Source of the DNA: JBBTVP01 sp038063175
Lineage (GTDB): Bacteria; Patescibacteriota; Minisyncoccia; UBA6257; 1-14-0-10-40-38
Length of the DNA stretch: 17,651 bases
Assembly (NCBI GenBank): GCA_038063175.1
Contig: JBBTVP010000071.1
Span: 1 to 17,651 of the forward strand
Reading direction: 5' to 3'
Of the stretch, positions 6,659 to 14,282 are shown piece by piece. Each line of letters starts with the position of its first letter. Position 1 is the stretch's first letter. The notes beneath the pieces were generated by a model. The model searched no databases. It saw only the letters and a list, made by a program, of their open reading frames with translations, and had not been told where the DNA came from. The translations under genes and the position numbers were made by a program.

Positions 6659-7166
6659 ACTGGTTCGTTTCGGTATTCCCGCGAGCGGAAGATATCATAT
6701 CTTTCACTGCGTAAGGATGCCTCACTTGCTTAAACACGAATGCGGCAGCCGCACCAGCGCTCTGGATCCGGACGTCACCGAATTTAAAAACGGTTTCGAG
6801 TATTCCGTGAACCTCGACTGAAATATCCTGAATGTTCTCGAGCTCCATTGAAGTCACCGTACGGCTAAACAATCCTTTGAGTTCGATGAATACCAGCCGC
6901 TCGCTGGTGATAATCCATGAGTCGAGATAGTAGTCGGCAACGATAAAGAATAGCGTGATCAATAAACACTGGATAATAAGCGTAGATCCAAGCGTTATGT
7001 ATTCGCGATAGTTCTCTACAATCCCCGGAATCCCTAGATTAATAAGAGCAGGGAGAAACACGGCTACTACCATGGCGATCATCACCTGGGCAATAGCAAG
7101 CGCAAGTACAAGCCAATGCCGTCGAAATACGCTCAATACTTTTTCATGTTCCCTAAGTTGAATCAT
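6657..7166 (-). CDS. Bacterial PH (bPH_2/YdbS-like) domain membrane protein
   Basis: 169 aa. N-terminal REHEKVLSVFRRHWL is followed by two TM helices (about 18-42 and 58-78), then a C-terminal bacterial PH-like domain beginning DYYLDSWIITSERLVFIELK and running to FGDVRIQSAG. This order is that of the YdbS/YdbT type. Membrane-associated bPH_2 proteins are common in Gram-positive and CPR genomes, but their role is poorly known. It overlaps the upstream two-TM gene by 4 nt (ATGA), so the two are translationally coupled. It converges on the ATPase gene with a 37-nt spacer. Confidence 0.85.
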   Translation of the reverse strand: MIQLREHEKVLSVFRRHWLVLALAIAQVMIAMVVAVFLPALINLGIPGIVENYREYITLGSTLIIQCLLITLFFIVADYYLDSWIITSERLVFIELKGLFSRTVTSMELENIQDISVEVHGILETVFKFGDVRIQSAGAAAAFVFKQVRHPYAVKDMISSARGNTETNQ

Positions 7167-7369
7167 AAGATCACATTCAGGAATATGAATGTCGTTATGC
7201 CAATCAAAAGAAGAGTCCCCAGTCCGAATCCGAGAACAATTGTCTTTGCATGATAATCTCCTGGAGCGGTAAAATTCTTAAAATGAAACCGGATGATAAA
7301 AAACATTACGACGGTAAAAACCTGTACCGCAAGAAATACCGCCGCAGCTATTGCCTTGAATATATCCAC
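7163..7369 (-). CDS. Small two-TM membrane protein
   Basis: 68 aa from a GTG start (7369). Two hydrophobic helices (about 4-26 and 44-66) are joined by a short loop containing RFHFKNFTAPGDYHAK. There is no recognised family. It is the first gene of a two-gene unit with the bPH_2 protein (4-nt overlap) and is transcribed from a -10 box 20 nt upstream. It may form a membrane complex with the PH protein; this rests only on the overlap. Confidence 0.7.
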   Translation of the reverse strand: MDIFKAIAAAVFLAVQVFTVVMFFIIRFHFKNFTAPGDYHAKTIVLGFGLGTLLLIGITTFIFLNVIL

Positions 7370-7389
7370 GGAAATTTGCCTACCGTTCC

Positions 7390-7398
7390 ATTATACCA
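7390..7398 (-). promoter_or_regulatory. Extended -10 (TGGTATAAT) for the two-TM/PH operon
   Basis: On the minus strand TGG plus TATAAT (hexamer 7390-7395) lies 20 nt before the GTG at 7369. It overlaps one arm of an inverted repeat shared with the divergent mgtE promoter. Confidence 0.65.
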
Positions 7399-7409
7399 TG
7401 TGTGGTATA
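7392..7409. repeat. Inverted repeat (possible operator) between divergent promoters
   Basis: TATACCA (7392-7398) and TGGTATA (7403-7409) are perfect inverted copies separated by TGTG. Each arm overlaps the -10 region of one divergent promoter, so a dimeric regulator bound here would affect both. The symmetry may also simply result from two facing extended -10 elements. Confidence 0.6.
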
Positions 7410-7413
7410 TACT
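7408..7413 (+). promoter_or_regulatory. -10 box (TATACT) for mgtE, leaderless geometry
   Basis: TATACT is followed by TTACTC and the ATG at 7420, a 6-nt spacer. This supports ATG 7420 over the in-frame GTG at 7402, which would lie upstream of the transcript start. Confidence 0.65.
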
Positions 7414-7419
7414 TTACTC

Positions 7420-8427
7420 ATGGCAGCGAACGAACCCAATAAAGGATCTACGTATTTAGGGGTCGCCGAGGAACTCATGACCGAAAGTATTCCTACGGTA
7501 CGTCCTTCCGCAACCATTGCAGAAGCAGAAAGTTTCCTTCTCAAAAATACCGCTAAACTCGAGACAATTAACTATATCTATGTGACCGAGGAAAACGGGC
7601 GATTGCTCGGCGTTCTCTCGGTAAAAGAAGTATTCCGCGCTCCTAAGACAAAGCTAGTCTCCGAAATTATGGCAAAAGATCTAATCACGGCAAAACCGCA
7701 GACACCCGTGAATCGAATTGCCATGCTTGCCTTGAATCATCGGTTGAAAGATATCCCTATTGTCGATGGAGACGGCAATCTGAAGGGTGTAGTCCCCTAC
7801 GATGCGATTCTTTCAATATTCCACGAAGAACATGTCGGTGACGCGCTTCGAAGCGCAGGTATTCACCATATTCGAGGAGCTTTCGGGACTATGGTCCACG
7901 CATCAGTTTTTTCACTTGTTAAGAAGCGTATCCCCTGGCTTCTCGCAGGGCTCGGGGGGAGCGCCGTGGCGGCAATCATCATAGGATCATTCGAGAACCT
8001 TCTTGCGGAACAGATTATTCTTGCTGCCTTCATCCCCGCAATCACCTACCTCTCCGACGCTGTGGGTACCCAGAGTGAAACGCTTTTCATCCGCACTGCG
8101 GCGATCGAGAGAGACTTCCGCTTTGCCGCATATCTCCTCAAGGATATTTTGACAGGTGTTGTCATTTCTTTCGTACTTGCGGTGGTGATGGCAATTATTA
8201 CCCTCGCTATCTGGCAGACTCCCGAGGTAAGCATCATCCTCGCTCTTTCGATATTTTTGAGCGTGCAGCTTTCCATGTTTACCGCAGTTGTATTACCCTG
8301 GGCATTCTCAAAATTCCGAGTTGATCCCGCGGTCGTAGGTGGTCCTCTCGATACCATCGTCTCGGATGTCGTGAGTATTGTGGTTTATTTCACGTTCGCA
8401 AATATTATTTTCAAGTGGCTCGCGTAA
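7420..8427 (+). CDS. mgtE: MgtE-type Mg2+ transporter lacking the N-terminal domain
   Basis: 335 aa. Two CBS domains (about 11-60 and 70-130: ELMTESIPTVRPSATIAEAE and EIMAKDLITAKPQTPVNRI) are followed by the five-TM pore domain. Pore motifs seen are SDAVGTQSETLFIRTAA (equivalent to GGNTGNQSATLIIR in Thermus MgtE), DPAVVGGPLDTIVSDV near the C-terminus, and Asp316, which corresponds to the Mg2+-coordinating pore Asp. Full-length MgtE is about 450 aa: the superhelical MgtE_N domain that closes the channel at high Mg2+ is missing here, so gating would rely on CBS alone. It passively imports Mg2+ as a homodimer. Its 3' end overlaps tsaC by 13 nt. Confidence 0.92.
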   Translation: MAANEPNKGSTYLGVAEELMTESIPTVRPSATIAEAESFLLKNTAKLETINYIYVTEENGRLLGVLSVKEVFRAPKTKLVSEIMAKDLITAKPQTPVNRIAMLALNHRLKDIPIVDGDGNLKGVVPYDAILSIFHEEHVGDALRSAGIHHIRGAFGTMVHASVFSLVKKRIPWLLAGLGGSAVAAIIIGSFENLLAEQIILAAFIPAITYLSDAVGTQSETLFIRTAAIERDFRFAAYLLKDILTGVVISFVLAVVMAIITLAIWQTPEVSIILALSIFLSVQLSMFTAVVLPWAFSKFRVDPAVVGGPLDTIVSDVVSIVVYFTFANIIFKWLA

Positions 8428-9056
8428 CGATTCTCCGCACTAATTCTCGAAATCCCTCACGAGACACTATTCATGCCGCCGCCCGGATTATAAAAAAGGG
8501 CGGTGTTGTTGCGCTTCCTACTGAAACCGTCTACGGTCTTGCAGCTAATCCATTTTCGATACGAGCCACGCGGAAGATTTTTAAAATTAAGGGGAGATCA
8601 GAGAAAAAACCACTCCTCATCCTTATCGGAAACCGGAACGACGTATATCGCATCGCCAAGAATATTTCCGGCGCTGCAGAAAAACTAATGGATGCCCTCT
8701 GGCCTGGACCGCTCACGATTGTTTTTAAAAAAAAGAAGATAGTTCCTCACATTACGTCCGGAGGGACTGATACAATTGGGGTGAGACTATCGCCCCACCC
8801 CGTTCCCCGTGCCCTTATTAAAGCCCTTGGAACGCCGATTACCGCGCCTTCCGCTAATATCTCCGGACACCCCACTCACCAAAGCGCTCATAGCGTAGCC
8901 CGCGAGCTTGGAGATCGAGGAGTCGCCCTTATTCTCGATGGCGGCAAAACAACGGGGGAACTACCCTCCACCGTGATTGATGCCACAAAACGCATCCCGA
9001 AGATTATTCGGGAAGGTGCCGTATCGGAAAAGCAAATTCGAAAAATTCTCGGGTAA
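8415..9056 (+). CDS. tsaC: L-threonylcarbamoyladenylate synthase (YrdC/TsaC)
   Basis: Makes threonylcarbamoyl-AMP from Thr, bicarbonate and ATP, the first step of tRNA t6A37 modification. 213 aa, so the TsaC/YrdC form without the Sua5 C-terminal domain. Motifs: PTETVYGLAANP near the N-terminus, KGR (59-61) with KKPLLIL, GPLTIVF near 98, and SANISG with Ser146 and Asn148, all typical of the ligand pocket. GTG at 8415 is the start, overlapping mgtE by 13 nt, so translation is probably coupled. It converges on ftsZ with only 4 nt between stop codons. Confidence 0.93.
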   Translation: MARVTILRTNSRNPSRDTIHAAARIIKKGGVVALPTETVYGLAANPFSIRATRKIFKIKGRSEKKPLLILIGNRNDVYRIAKNISGAAEKLMDALWPGPLTIVFKKKKIVPHITSGGTDTIGVRLSPHPVPRALIKALGTPITAPSANISGHPTHQSAHSVARELGDRGVALILDGGKTTGELPSTVIDATKRIPKIIREGAVSEKQIRKILG

Positions 9057-9060
9057 GAGA

Positions 9061-10239
9061 TTACTTCTTCCTCCGGAGAAACGCAGGGATTTCCCAGATG
9101 TCGTCTCCCCCTTCGGATTCTTTTTTTCGATCAGATGCCTTGGGCATTCCCTTTTTTGCCGGTGTTTCAGGTGGCGGGGCCGGCGGCTCGATTTTTCGGA
9201 GCGGTTCCGTGAAAAGCATCGGCGCTGAAGTCGGTTCCATCGCACGAACTATCTGCCCGTTAAACCCTGTTGCGATGAGCGTTACTTTAAGCTCGCCCCG
9301 CTTCAACTTGCGGTCGTAGTAGGCGCCAAAAATAATTTTCGCGGAAGGATCAACTGCGGCCGCGATCGATTTCGCGATATCGTTGATCTCCACCATCTTT
9401 AAATCCCGATTGCCCGCAACGCCAAAGAGTACCCCTTTCGCGCCGTCGATCGAAATCTCAAGAAGCGGAGAATTCATCACCTGGGTGACCGCTCCGATAG
9501 CCCGCTCCTGACCGCTCGCAATACCAATACCTACGAGAGCAGGGCCTGCATCTTTCATAATCGCCCGGACGTCAGCAAAGTCGAGATTGATGATTCCCGG
9601 CATGGCAATTAATTCGGCGATGCCCTGGACCGCACTCCGGAGCACGTCATCGATGTATTCAAATGCTTTAAGGAGTGGCGTTTCTTTCTTGATGATGTTA
9701 AAAATGCGGTCGTTCGGGATTACGATGAGCGTATCCACCCGTTCTTTGAGTTTTGCGAGTGCTTCATCCGCAATACGGCTCCGCTGCGATCCTTCGAACA
9801 CAAATGGTTTTGTGACAACTGCAATCGTAAGCGCGCCCACTTCGCGTGCGGCATCCGCAATGACCGGGCTTGCACCCGATCCCGTTCCGCCTCCGAGCCC
9901 CGCAGTTAAGAACACGATGTCGGATCCACGAAGTGCCTCCACAATTTCAGATCGGTTTTCTTCCGCGGCTTGCCTCCCGAGATCGGGATTCATGCCCGTT
10001 CCCATGCCCCGCGTGAGGTTTTTACCAATATAAATTTTGTGCCGGGCGTTGCAGTAATCGAGATCCTGAACATCGGTGTTGATCGCAACAAAATCAATAC
10101 CGCGGATCCCAATATCCTGAAACATCCGGGAAACCGCGTTTCCGCCTCCGCCGCCAACTCCTACTACCTTCATTTTCACCGAAATATTTCCTGGTCGGCT
10201 CGTTGGCCCTGCTTCGTTCTTCTGTTTTTTCTTTTTCAT
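9061..10239 (-). CDS. ftsZ: Cell division GTPase FtsZ
   Basis: Tubulin-like GTPase that forms the division ring. 392 aa. Nucleotide-binding GVGGGGGNAVSRM at 27-39, signature GGGTGSG at 116-122, T7 synergy loop NLDFADV at 218-224, an acidic/Pro-Lys linker, and a conserved C-terminal peptide DDIWEIPAFLRRKK for binding FtsA. All catalytic elements are intact, including the T7 Asp. Its ATG overlaps the ftsA stop (ATGA), so the two are coupled, giving the FtsA:FtsZ pair at the distal end of a long minus-strand unit. No terminator is seen after it; the converging tsaC ends 4 nt away. Confidence 0.98.
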   Translation of the reverse strand: MKKKKQKNEAGPTSRPGNISVKMKVVGVGGGGGNAVSRMFQDIGIRGIDFVAINTDVQDLDYCNARHKIYIGKNLTRGMGTGMNPDLGRQAAEENRSEIVEALRGSDIVFLTAGLGGGTGSGASPVIADAAREVGALTIAVVTKPFVFEGSQRSRIADEALAKLKERVDTLIVIPNDRIFNIIKKETPLLKAFEYIDDVLRSAVQGIAELIAMPGIINLDFADVRAIMKDAGPALVGIGIASGQERAIGAVTQVMNSPLLEISIDGAKGVLFGVAGNRDLKMVEINDIAKSIAAAVDPSAKIIFGAYYDRKLKRGELKVTLIATGFNGQIVRAMEPTSAPMLFTEPLRKIEPPAPPPETPAKKGMPKASDRKKESEGGDDIWEIPAFLRRKK

Positions 10240-11465
10240 GGCGCAAAATATCTAAACACTTTGCGGAGCAGGCCTTTCATGGGAAATTGTACCGTGTGTG
10301 ACGCCGTTGACTTGTCATACCCGGAGAGCACAAGCCCAAGCGCACAGGTAAACTCGGGGTCTTCAAGCTTTACCCCGATTTCCGGATTTCCAAGATCGAA
10401 TCCGTGGGTTTCGGGAATCCCAATCTGGGCAGAGAGCTTTAATTCTTGCTTTGCGAGATCCACGATGCCGGGAAGCTTCGCGCCGCCTCCCACGATCACA
10501 ATACCACCAGGGAGTTTTGCTGATTTGCCGATATATTTCAGTTCGTTATTGATAAGCTCAAAAATTTCCGCAAGCCGAACTTCGATAATTTCCGCGATAA
10601 ATTTCCGCTGTACAGTGCCGCGCGATCGCCCATCAATCTTTGCGAGTTCAATTCCTTCGCGGACTGCGACGCTTCTCGCGATTGCCGATCCAAACGAAAG
10701 TTTTACGATTTCTGCAGTTTCCATGGGAACTTTGAGTCCGATCGCAAGATCGTTCGTCGCGTGCCCGGATCCCACGGGAAACACTGCGGCGTGAAGCAGC
10801 TTTCCTTCTTCATATACACACATGCTTGTTTTCCCGAACCCGATATCAACCACAAGAACCCCTAGTTCCCGCTGGTTTTTCGAAAGCACTGCCCGCGCAT
10901 TCGCGAGAGGACCGAGGATGATCCCTCCCACACTGCCACCGAGAATTTCCACGCATTTCGTAAGGTTCTTCACCGCGGGACCGAACGCATCGATGATAAG
11001 ACTCGAGACTTCGAGACGATTGCCTGTCATTTCAAGCGGGTCCCGGATATCTCGGACACCGTCAACAATGTACTCCCGCACAATCGAGTGGAGCACTACG
11101 CGGTTTGGTGCCAAATTCACCGCTTGCGCACTCTGTATCGCACGATTTACGTCGTCCTGATAGATTTCATAGTCAGCACGAGAAACGGCAACCACCCCGA
11201 GCGACTGCTGGACCTTCAGATCGCTCGAAGCCATCCCGAGAAAAATATTTTCATTTGCCGATTTGCCGATCTTTTTCATCGCTGCGATCGCGGGCGAAAG
11301 CGCCTGGGTCACATCGCTTACATCCTGTACCACGCCCTTTCTCATCCCCGCCGAAGGGAATTTAAGAACCTCAATGACCCGGAGCATTTCTCCCCGGCTT
11401 ACCTCACCCACGACCACTTTCACTGATTGCGAACCAATATCGAGACCGGTAATAAAATTATTCAT
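10236..11465 (-). CDS. ftsA: Cell division protein FtsA
   Basis: Actin-like ATPase that tethers FtsZ to the membrane. 409 aa. Phosphate-1 loop GLDIGSQSVKVVVGE near the N-terminus, phosphate-2 VVDIGFGKTSMCVYE in the middle, and adenosine motif VIVGGGAKLPGI toward the C-terminus; the 1C (SHS2) insertion lies between. The C-terminal end MKGLLRKVFRYFAP is the expected amphipathic membrane helix. It overlaps ybeY by 4 nt at the start and ftsZ by 4 nt at the end. A clear Shine-Dalgarno AGGAAGG sits 9 nt before the ATG, one of the few in this window. Confidence 0.96.
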   Translation of the reverse strand: MNNFITGLDIGSQSVKVVVGEVSRGEMLRVIEVLKFPSAGMRKGVVQDVSDVTQALSPAIAAMKKIGKSANENIFLGMASSDLKVQQSLGVVAVSRADYEIYQDDVNRAIQSAQAVNLAPNRVVLHSIVREYIVDGVRDIRDPLEMTGNRLEVSSLIIDAFGPAVKNLTKCVEILGGSVGGIILGPLANARAVLSKNQRELGVLVVDIGFGKTSMCVYEEGKLLHAAVFPVGSGHATNDLAIGLKVPMETAEIVKLSFGSAIARSVAVREGIELAKIDGRSRGTVQRKFIAEIIEVRLAEIFELINNELKYIGKSAKLPGGIVIVGGGAKLPGIVDLAKQELKLSAQIGIPETHGFDLGNPEIGVKLEDPEFTCALGLVLSGYDKSTASHTVQFPMKGLLRKVFRYFAP

Positions 11466-11893
11466 TGAAAGACGCCTTCCTGAAAACTTTTCGCCACTCG
11501 ATTCATGAGCGCTCGCTCCCGACGTTCCATGGCCATTCTATCATTTTTTTTCATATGGTCATATCCGAGAAGATGCAAGAAACCATGGACAAGCATATAG
11601 ATCAGGTTTTCCCCGTGTGTTTCGATATAATCAGGGTTCAAATAGATTTCCCCGAGAAATATTCCTTTCGCATCGGGGCGGACAAAACGCTTTGGAGCCG
11701 GAAATGCGAGCACATTTTTCTCCATAACCTTCGCGCCCACGAGATAGACCTCGAGTGATGCGTGCCGTTTTCCGCTGATATCGAGAAGCGATCTGGCGAC
11801 CGTACGAATTTGCTTCTCGAATTTTTTAAATTTCCCCTCGAGCGATCCCACCTCGAGACGCCCCTTATTCCCCGATGATTTTTCGTACTGCAT
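11462..11893 (-). CDS. ybeY: Endoribonuclease YbeY (16S rRNA maturation), shortened loop
   Basis: Zinc-dependent RNase needed for rRNA 3' processing and ribosome quality control. 143 aa. The metal-binding motif HGFLHLLGYDH gives His103, His107 and His113, followed by an acidic/basic helix. Upstream, NVLAFPAP (60-67) matches the family NVLSFP strand, but the preceding 'YRGKDKPT' segment, which contains the highly conserved Arg59 of E. coli, is missing (the chain goes directly from AKVMEK to NVL). Two starts are possible: ATG at 11893 (29-nt overlap with yqeY) or GTG at 11851, which has AAGGGG 9 nt upstream. I keep the ATG because the first beta strand (GRLEV) would otherwise be cut. Operon: yqeY-ybeY-ftsA. 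Confidence 0.9.
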   Translation of the reverse strand: MQYEKSSGNKGRLEVGSLEGKFKKFEKQIRTVARSLLDISGKRHASLEVYLVGAKVMEKNVLAFPAPKRFVRPDAKGIFLGEIYLNPDYIETHGENLIYMLVHGFLHLLGYDHMKKNDRMAMERRERALMNRVAKSFQEGVFQ

Positions 11894-12317
11894 CGCCTAC
11901 AAACTTCGCATCCGCCTTACCTTTTAATTCCGCCATCGCCGCTTTCATCGCTTCACCAAAATTCTTGAAGCTGCTCCGCCCCAGTATTTCCTTGACTGCC
12001 TTATCCACCGCATGTGCATCCATCTGGGCAGGGAGATATCCCTCAATCACCTTGATTTCACTAAGCTCTTTTTCGGCAAGATCGTTCCGACCCGCTTTTT
12101 CAAAAATTTGGGCGGCTTCCCGGCGCTTCTTCACTTCGGTCCGAAGCACTTCCGTTATTTCAATATCAGAAAGTTCTTCAGTTTCCTGTCTTCCTCGCTT
12201 TTCAATTGACCGGGTTTTCATTGCCGCGGTGATAAGCCGTAATACGCCGACACGGAGTTCATCGTGGGACTTCATGGCCCCCACAAGATCTCTACTGATG
12301 TCGGCTTTGAGTGACAT
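11865..12317 (-). CDS. GatB/YqeY domain protein
   Basis: 150 aa, entirely helical, with the YqeY pattern: LKADISRDLVGAMKSHDELR at the N-terminus, LRLITAAMKTRSIEKRG, REAAQIFEKAGRNDLAEKEL, EIKVIEGYLPAQM, then a C-terminal GatB-like tail domain. YqeY resembles the tRNA-binding tail of the GatB amidotransferase subunit; its biochemical role is not firmly known. The position directly after rpsU is a very common conserved neighbourhood. It starts 12 nt after the rpsU stop and has no Shine-Dalgarno. Confidence 0.92.
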   Translation of the reverse strand: MSLKADISRDLVGAMKSHDELRVGVLRLITAAMKTRSIEKRGRQETEELSDIEITEVLRTEVKKRREAAQIFEKAGRNDLAEKELSEIKVIEGYLPAQMDAHAVDKAVKEILGRSSFKNFGEAMKAAMAELKGKADAKFVGDAVRKIIGE

Positions 12318-12329
12318 GGAGATTGGAGT

Positions 12330-12351
12330 CTAGGCAATGCCTAGTTTTTTT
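12330..12351 (+). repeat. Terminator-like hairpin opposite the rpsU stop
   Basis: CTAGGC (12330-12335) pairs with GCCTAG (12339-12344), and TTTTTTT follows on the plus strand, opposite to the genes. In the mRNA sense it is an A-tract plus hairpin spanning the rpsU stop. It would stop antisense transcription, or it may be accidental. Confidence 0.4.
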
Positions 12352-12539
12352 GCCCGTTCGAAATCCTTACGTTTCTTTGCCCGGTGAAGCGCAGATAACC
12401 GGCGGCGAAGACGGCTTTCGGGACGCGCGTGGAATCGGCGCCGGCGTGCTTCGCGGGAAATACCGCTCTGCTGGGTACGCCGGGTGAACCGATAAATGAG
12501 CGAACTTGACGACTCGCTGGATCGTTTTCTGACTTCCAT
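12330..12539 (-). CDS. rpsU: 30S ribosomal protein bS21
   Basis: 69 aa, highly basic. The N-terminal VRKRSSESSSSLIYRFTRRT is followed by QQSGISREARRRRFHARPES and RRLSALHRAKKRKDFERAKKLG, the arrangement seen in bS21 of CPR bacteria, where the family's usual Lys/Arg-rich tail is longer. It binds near the 16S 3' end and aids start-site selection; this is relevant here because most genes in the window lack Shine-Dalgarno sequences. It is located between the HIT gene and yqeY in the same direction. Confidence 0.9.
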   Translation of the reverse strand: MEVRKRSSESSSSLIYRFTRRTQQSGISREARRRRFHARPESRLRRRLSALHRAKKRKDFERAKKLGIA

Positions 12540-12564
12540 GGGGTTTCTTTAGAGTTCCTCTATA

Positions 12565-12975
12565 CTACGCTTCTCGGATTTTTTTTGCAATCTCGGCAAG
12601 GGATTCCCCGGGAGTGTTTTGAACAATCGAGTGAATCGACCCTCCGCCATCCCCGCTCCACCGGGGAATCACGTGAACATGGAGATGGTCAACCATCTGA
12701 CCCGCTTTCCTCCCGTGGTTTATGCCGATCGTATATCCCTCTGGTTTTAGGCCACTATTCACCTTTCCAATAACTTTCCGGACAGCCCTAAAAAGCGGTT
12801 CAACCTCTTTTTCGGGAAGATCGAGGATCGTCTCCGCATGAACCTTTGGCACCACCATGGTGTGCCCCGGGGCTTTCGGATGAATATCGAGAAATGCAAT
12901 CACGTGAGCATCTTCGTAGACGCTTTCAGACGCTATTTCCTTCGCTCCAATCTTGCAGAAAAGGCAGCCAGCCAT
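12565..12975 (-). CDS. HIT-family nucleotide-binding protein (HINT-type)
   Basis: 136 aa. The HIT motif is DHLHVHVIPRW with His97, His99 and His101; His99 is expected to be the nucleotidyl-transfer residue. N-terminal CLFCKI supplies a CxxC that, with downstream His, commonly binds zinc in this subfamily. Members hydrolyse AMP-lysine-type or dinucleoside polyphosphate substrates. Its ATG is 6 nt after the hisS stop, without a ribosome-binding site. Subfamily is judged by size and motif; exact substrate unknown. Confidence 0.92.
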   Translation of the reverse strand: MAGCLFCKIGAKEIASESVYEDAHVIAFLDIHPKAPGHTMVVPKVHAETILDLPEKEVEPLFRAVRKVIGKVNSGLKPEGYTIGINHGRKAGQMVDHLHVHVIPRWSGDGGGSIHSIVQNTPGESLAEIAKKIREA

Positions 12976-12981
12976 GGTGCG

Positions 12982-14274
12982 TTACGAAAGGAACCGTTTT
13001 TTGATCGTCTCAATCATTTTCGCGAGCGGTATTGTCTCCTGGGCACCATTTGTTAAATCACGGACGATGATGCTTTCCTCGAACGCCTCCTTTTGTCCGA
13101 AGATGAGCGCGAGCGGGGAAGCGAGCTTATCCGCATTGTGAAGCTGTGCCCGAAGGGATTCACGCCCGAGAGATTCTGCCACGTCGATGTGGTGACGGCG
13201 TAATTCTTCGATAATGCCAAGACTCCGCTTCTTCGCAAGATCGCCAATGTAGATAAAGAATACTTTGGGTTTTGCTTTTGGAGCCGTCGAGATCCCCTGC
13301 AGTTTCATTGCTTCAATGATTCGTTCGATTCCTCCTGCCCAGCCAACGGCCGGGGTCGGTCTTCCCCCAAGAAGTTCAATAAGATAGTCATACCTTCCGC
13401 CGCCGGCGATCGAGAACGGAAGACTTTCGCTCGTAATTTCGAACACTGTTTTCGTGTAGTAGTCGAGTCCACGGACAAGGTGATGATTAAGTGTGTATGA
13501 GATCTTAAGCTCTTCAAGGTACTCAAGCACCGATTTAAAGTGCGCGTGGCAGTGCGTACAGAGATGATCAATAATGATAGGCGCCTCATCCTTGAGCGTA
13601 CGGCATTTTTCTTCCTTACAATCAAGGAGCCGGAGCGGATTCGTGTCGAGCCGGCGCACGCAATCAGCGCAGAGCTCGCCTTTCAGTGGCCGGTAGTATG
13701 CCTGGAGTTCTTTCCGGTAGAGCGGCCGGCAGTTCTTGCATCCAATGCTGTTGATAGAAACAGTAAACCCTTTAAGCTTCAGAGTTTCGAGGAGACGGAA
13801 AAGCACGAGAATCACCTGGGTATCGTAGATTGGATCGTCCTCCATGCTTAATATCTCGAAACCAATCTGATGAAACTCCCGAAGCCGGCCCGCCTGGGGC
13901 TGCTCATAGCGGAAAAACGGTCCTTCGTAGAAAAGCTTCAGAGGGAGTCCCCGCTGGGAGAGCGAGTGCTGAACGAAGGCGCGCGCGATCGCTGCAGTGT
14001 TTTCGGGTCTAAGGACGAGCCGTTCCTTGCCTTTCGTAGTGAGGGTGAACATTTGCTTCTCGACAATGTCCGTCGCCTCACCCACCGTTCGTTCAAAAAG
14101 CTCTGCCTGTTCGAGGATAGGCGTATCAATCCGCTGAAAATTATAGTAATCTCCGATATCTTCCGCGGTTCGCCGAATCTTTTCCCAGATGTACTGATCT
14201 TCAGGGAGACGATCGTGCATCCCCTTCGGACTTTGAAGCGGCGGCTGTTTCTGTGATTTTGGTTTTTGAGCCAT
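12982..14274 (-). CDS. hisS: Histidyl-tRNA synthetase
   Basis: Class II aminoacyl-tRNA synthetase charging tRNA-His. 430 aa. The N-terminal PKGMHDRLPEDQ is standard; motif 2 FYEGPFFRYEQPQAGRLREF is at 115-134; the His-binding motif RGLDYYT is at 268-274; GGGRYD is at 291-296; and motif 3 contains GWAGGIERI near 311. The Cys-rich insertion (Cys179, 182, 202, 205, 219, 224, 239, 242) occurs in many bacterial HisRS and may bind zinc. A C-terminal anticodon-binding alpha/beta domain follows. It lies 8 nt downstream of lepB and upstream of the HIT gene. Confidence 0.97.
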   Translation of the reverse strand: MAQKPKSQKQPPLQSPKGMHDRLPEDQYIWEKIRRTAEDIGDYYNFQRIDTPILEQAELFERTVGEATDIVEKQMFTLTTKGKERLVLRPENTAAIARAFVQHSLSQRGLPLKLFYEGPFFRYEQPQAGRLREFHQIGFEILSMEDDPIYDTQVILVLFRLLETLKLKGFTVSINSIGCKNCRPLYRKELQAYYRPLKGELCADCVRRLDTNPLRLLDCKEEKCRTLKDEAPIIIDHLCTHCHAHFKSVLEYLEELKISYTLNHHLVRGLDYYTKTVFEITSESLPFSIAGGGRYDYLIELLGGRPTPAVGWAGGIERIIEAMKLQGISTAPKAKPKVFFIYIGDLAKKRSLGIIEELRRHHIDVAESLGRESLRAQLHNADKLASPLALIFGQKEAFEESIIVRDLTNGAQETIPLAKMIETIKKRFLS

Positions 14275-14282
14275 ATGTTCTT

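Noticed and set aside
9970..10794. 274-aa plus-strand ORF opposite ftsZ/ftsA
   Set aside because: It is the complement of two confidently assigned genes; low-complexity Ser/Pro/Arg content typical of antisense translation.
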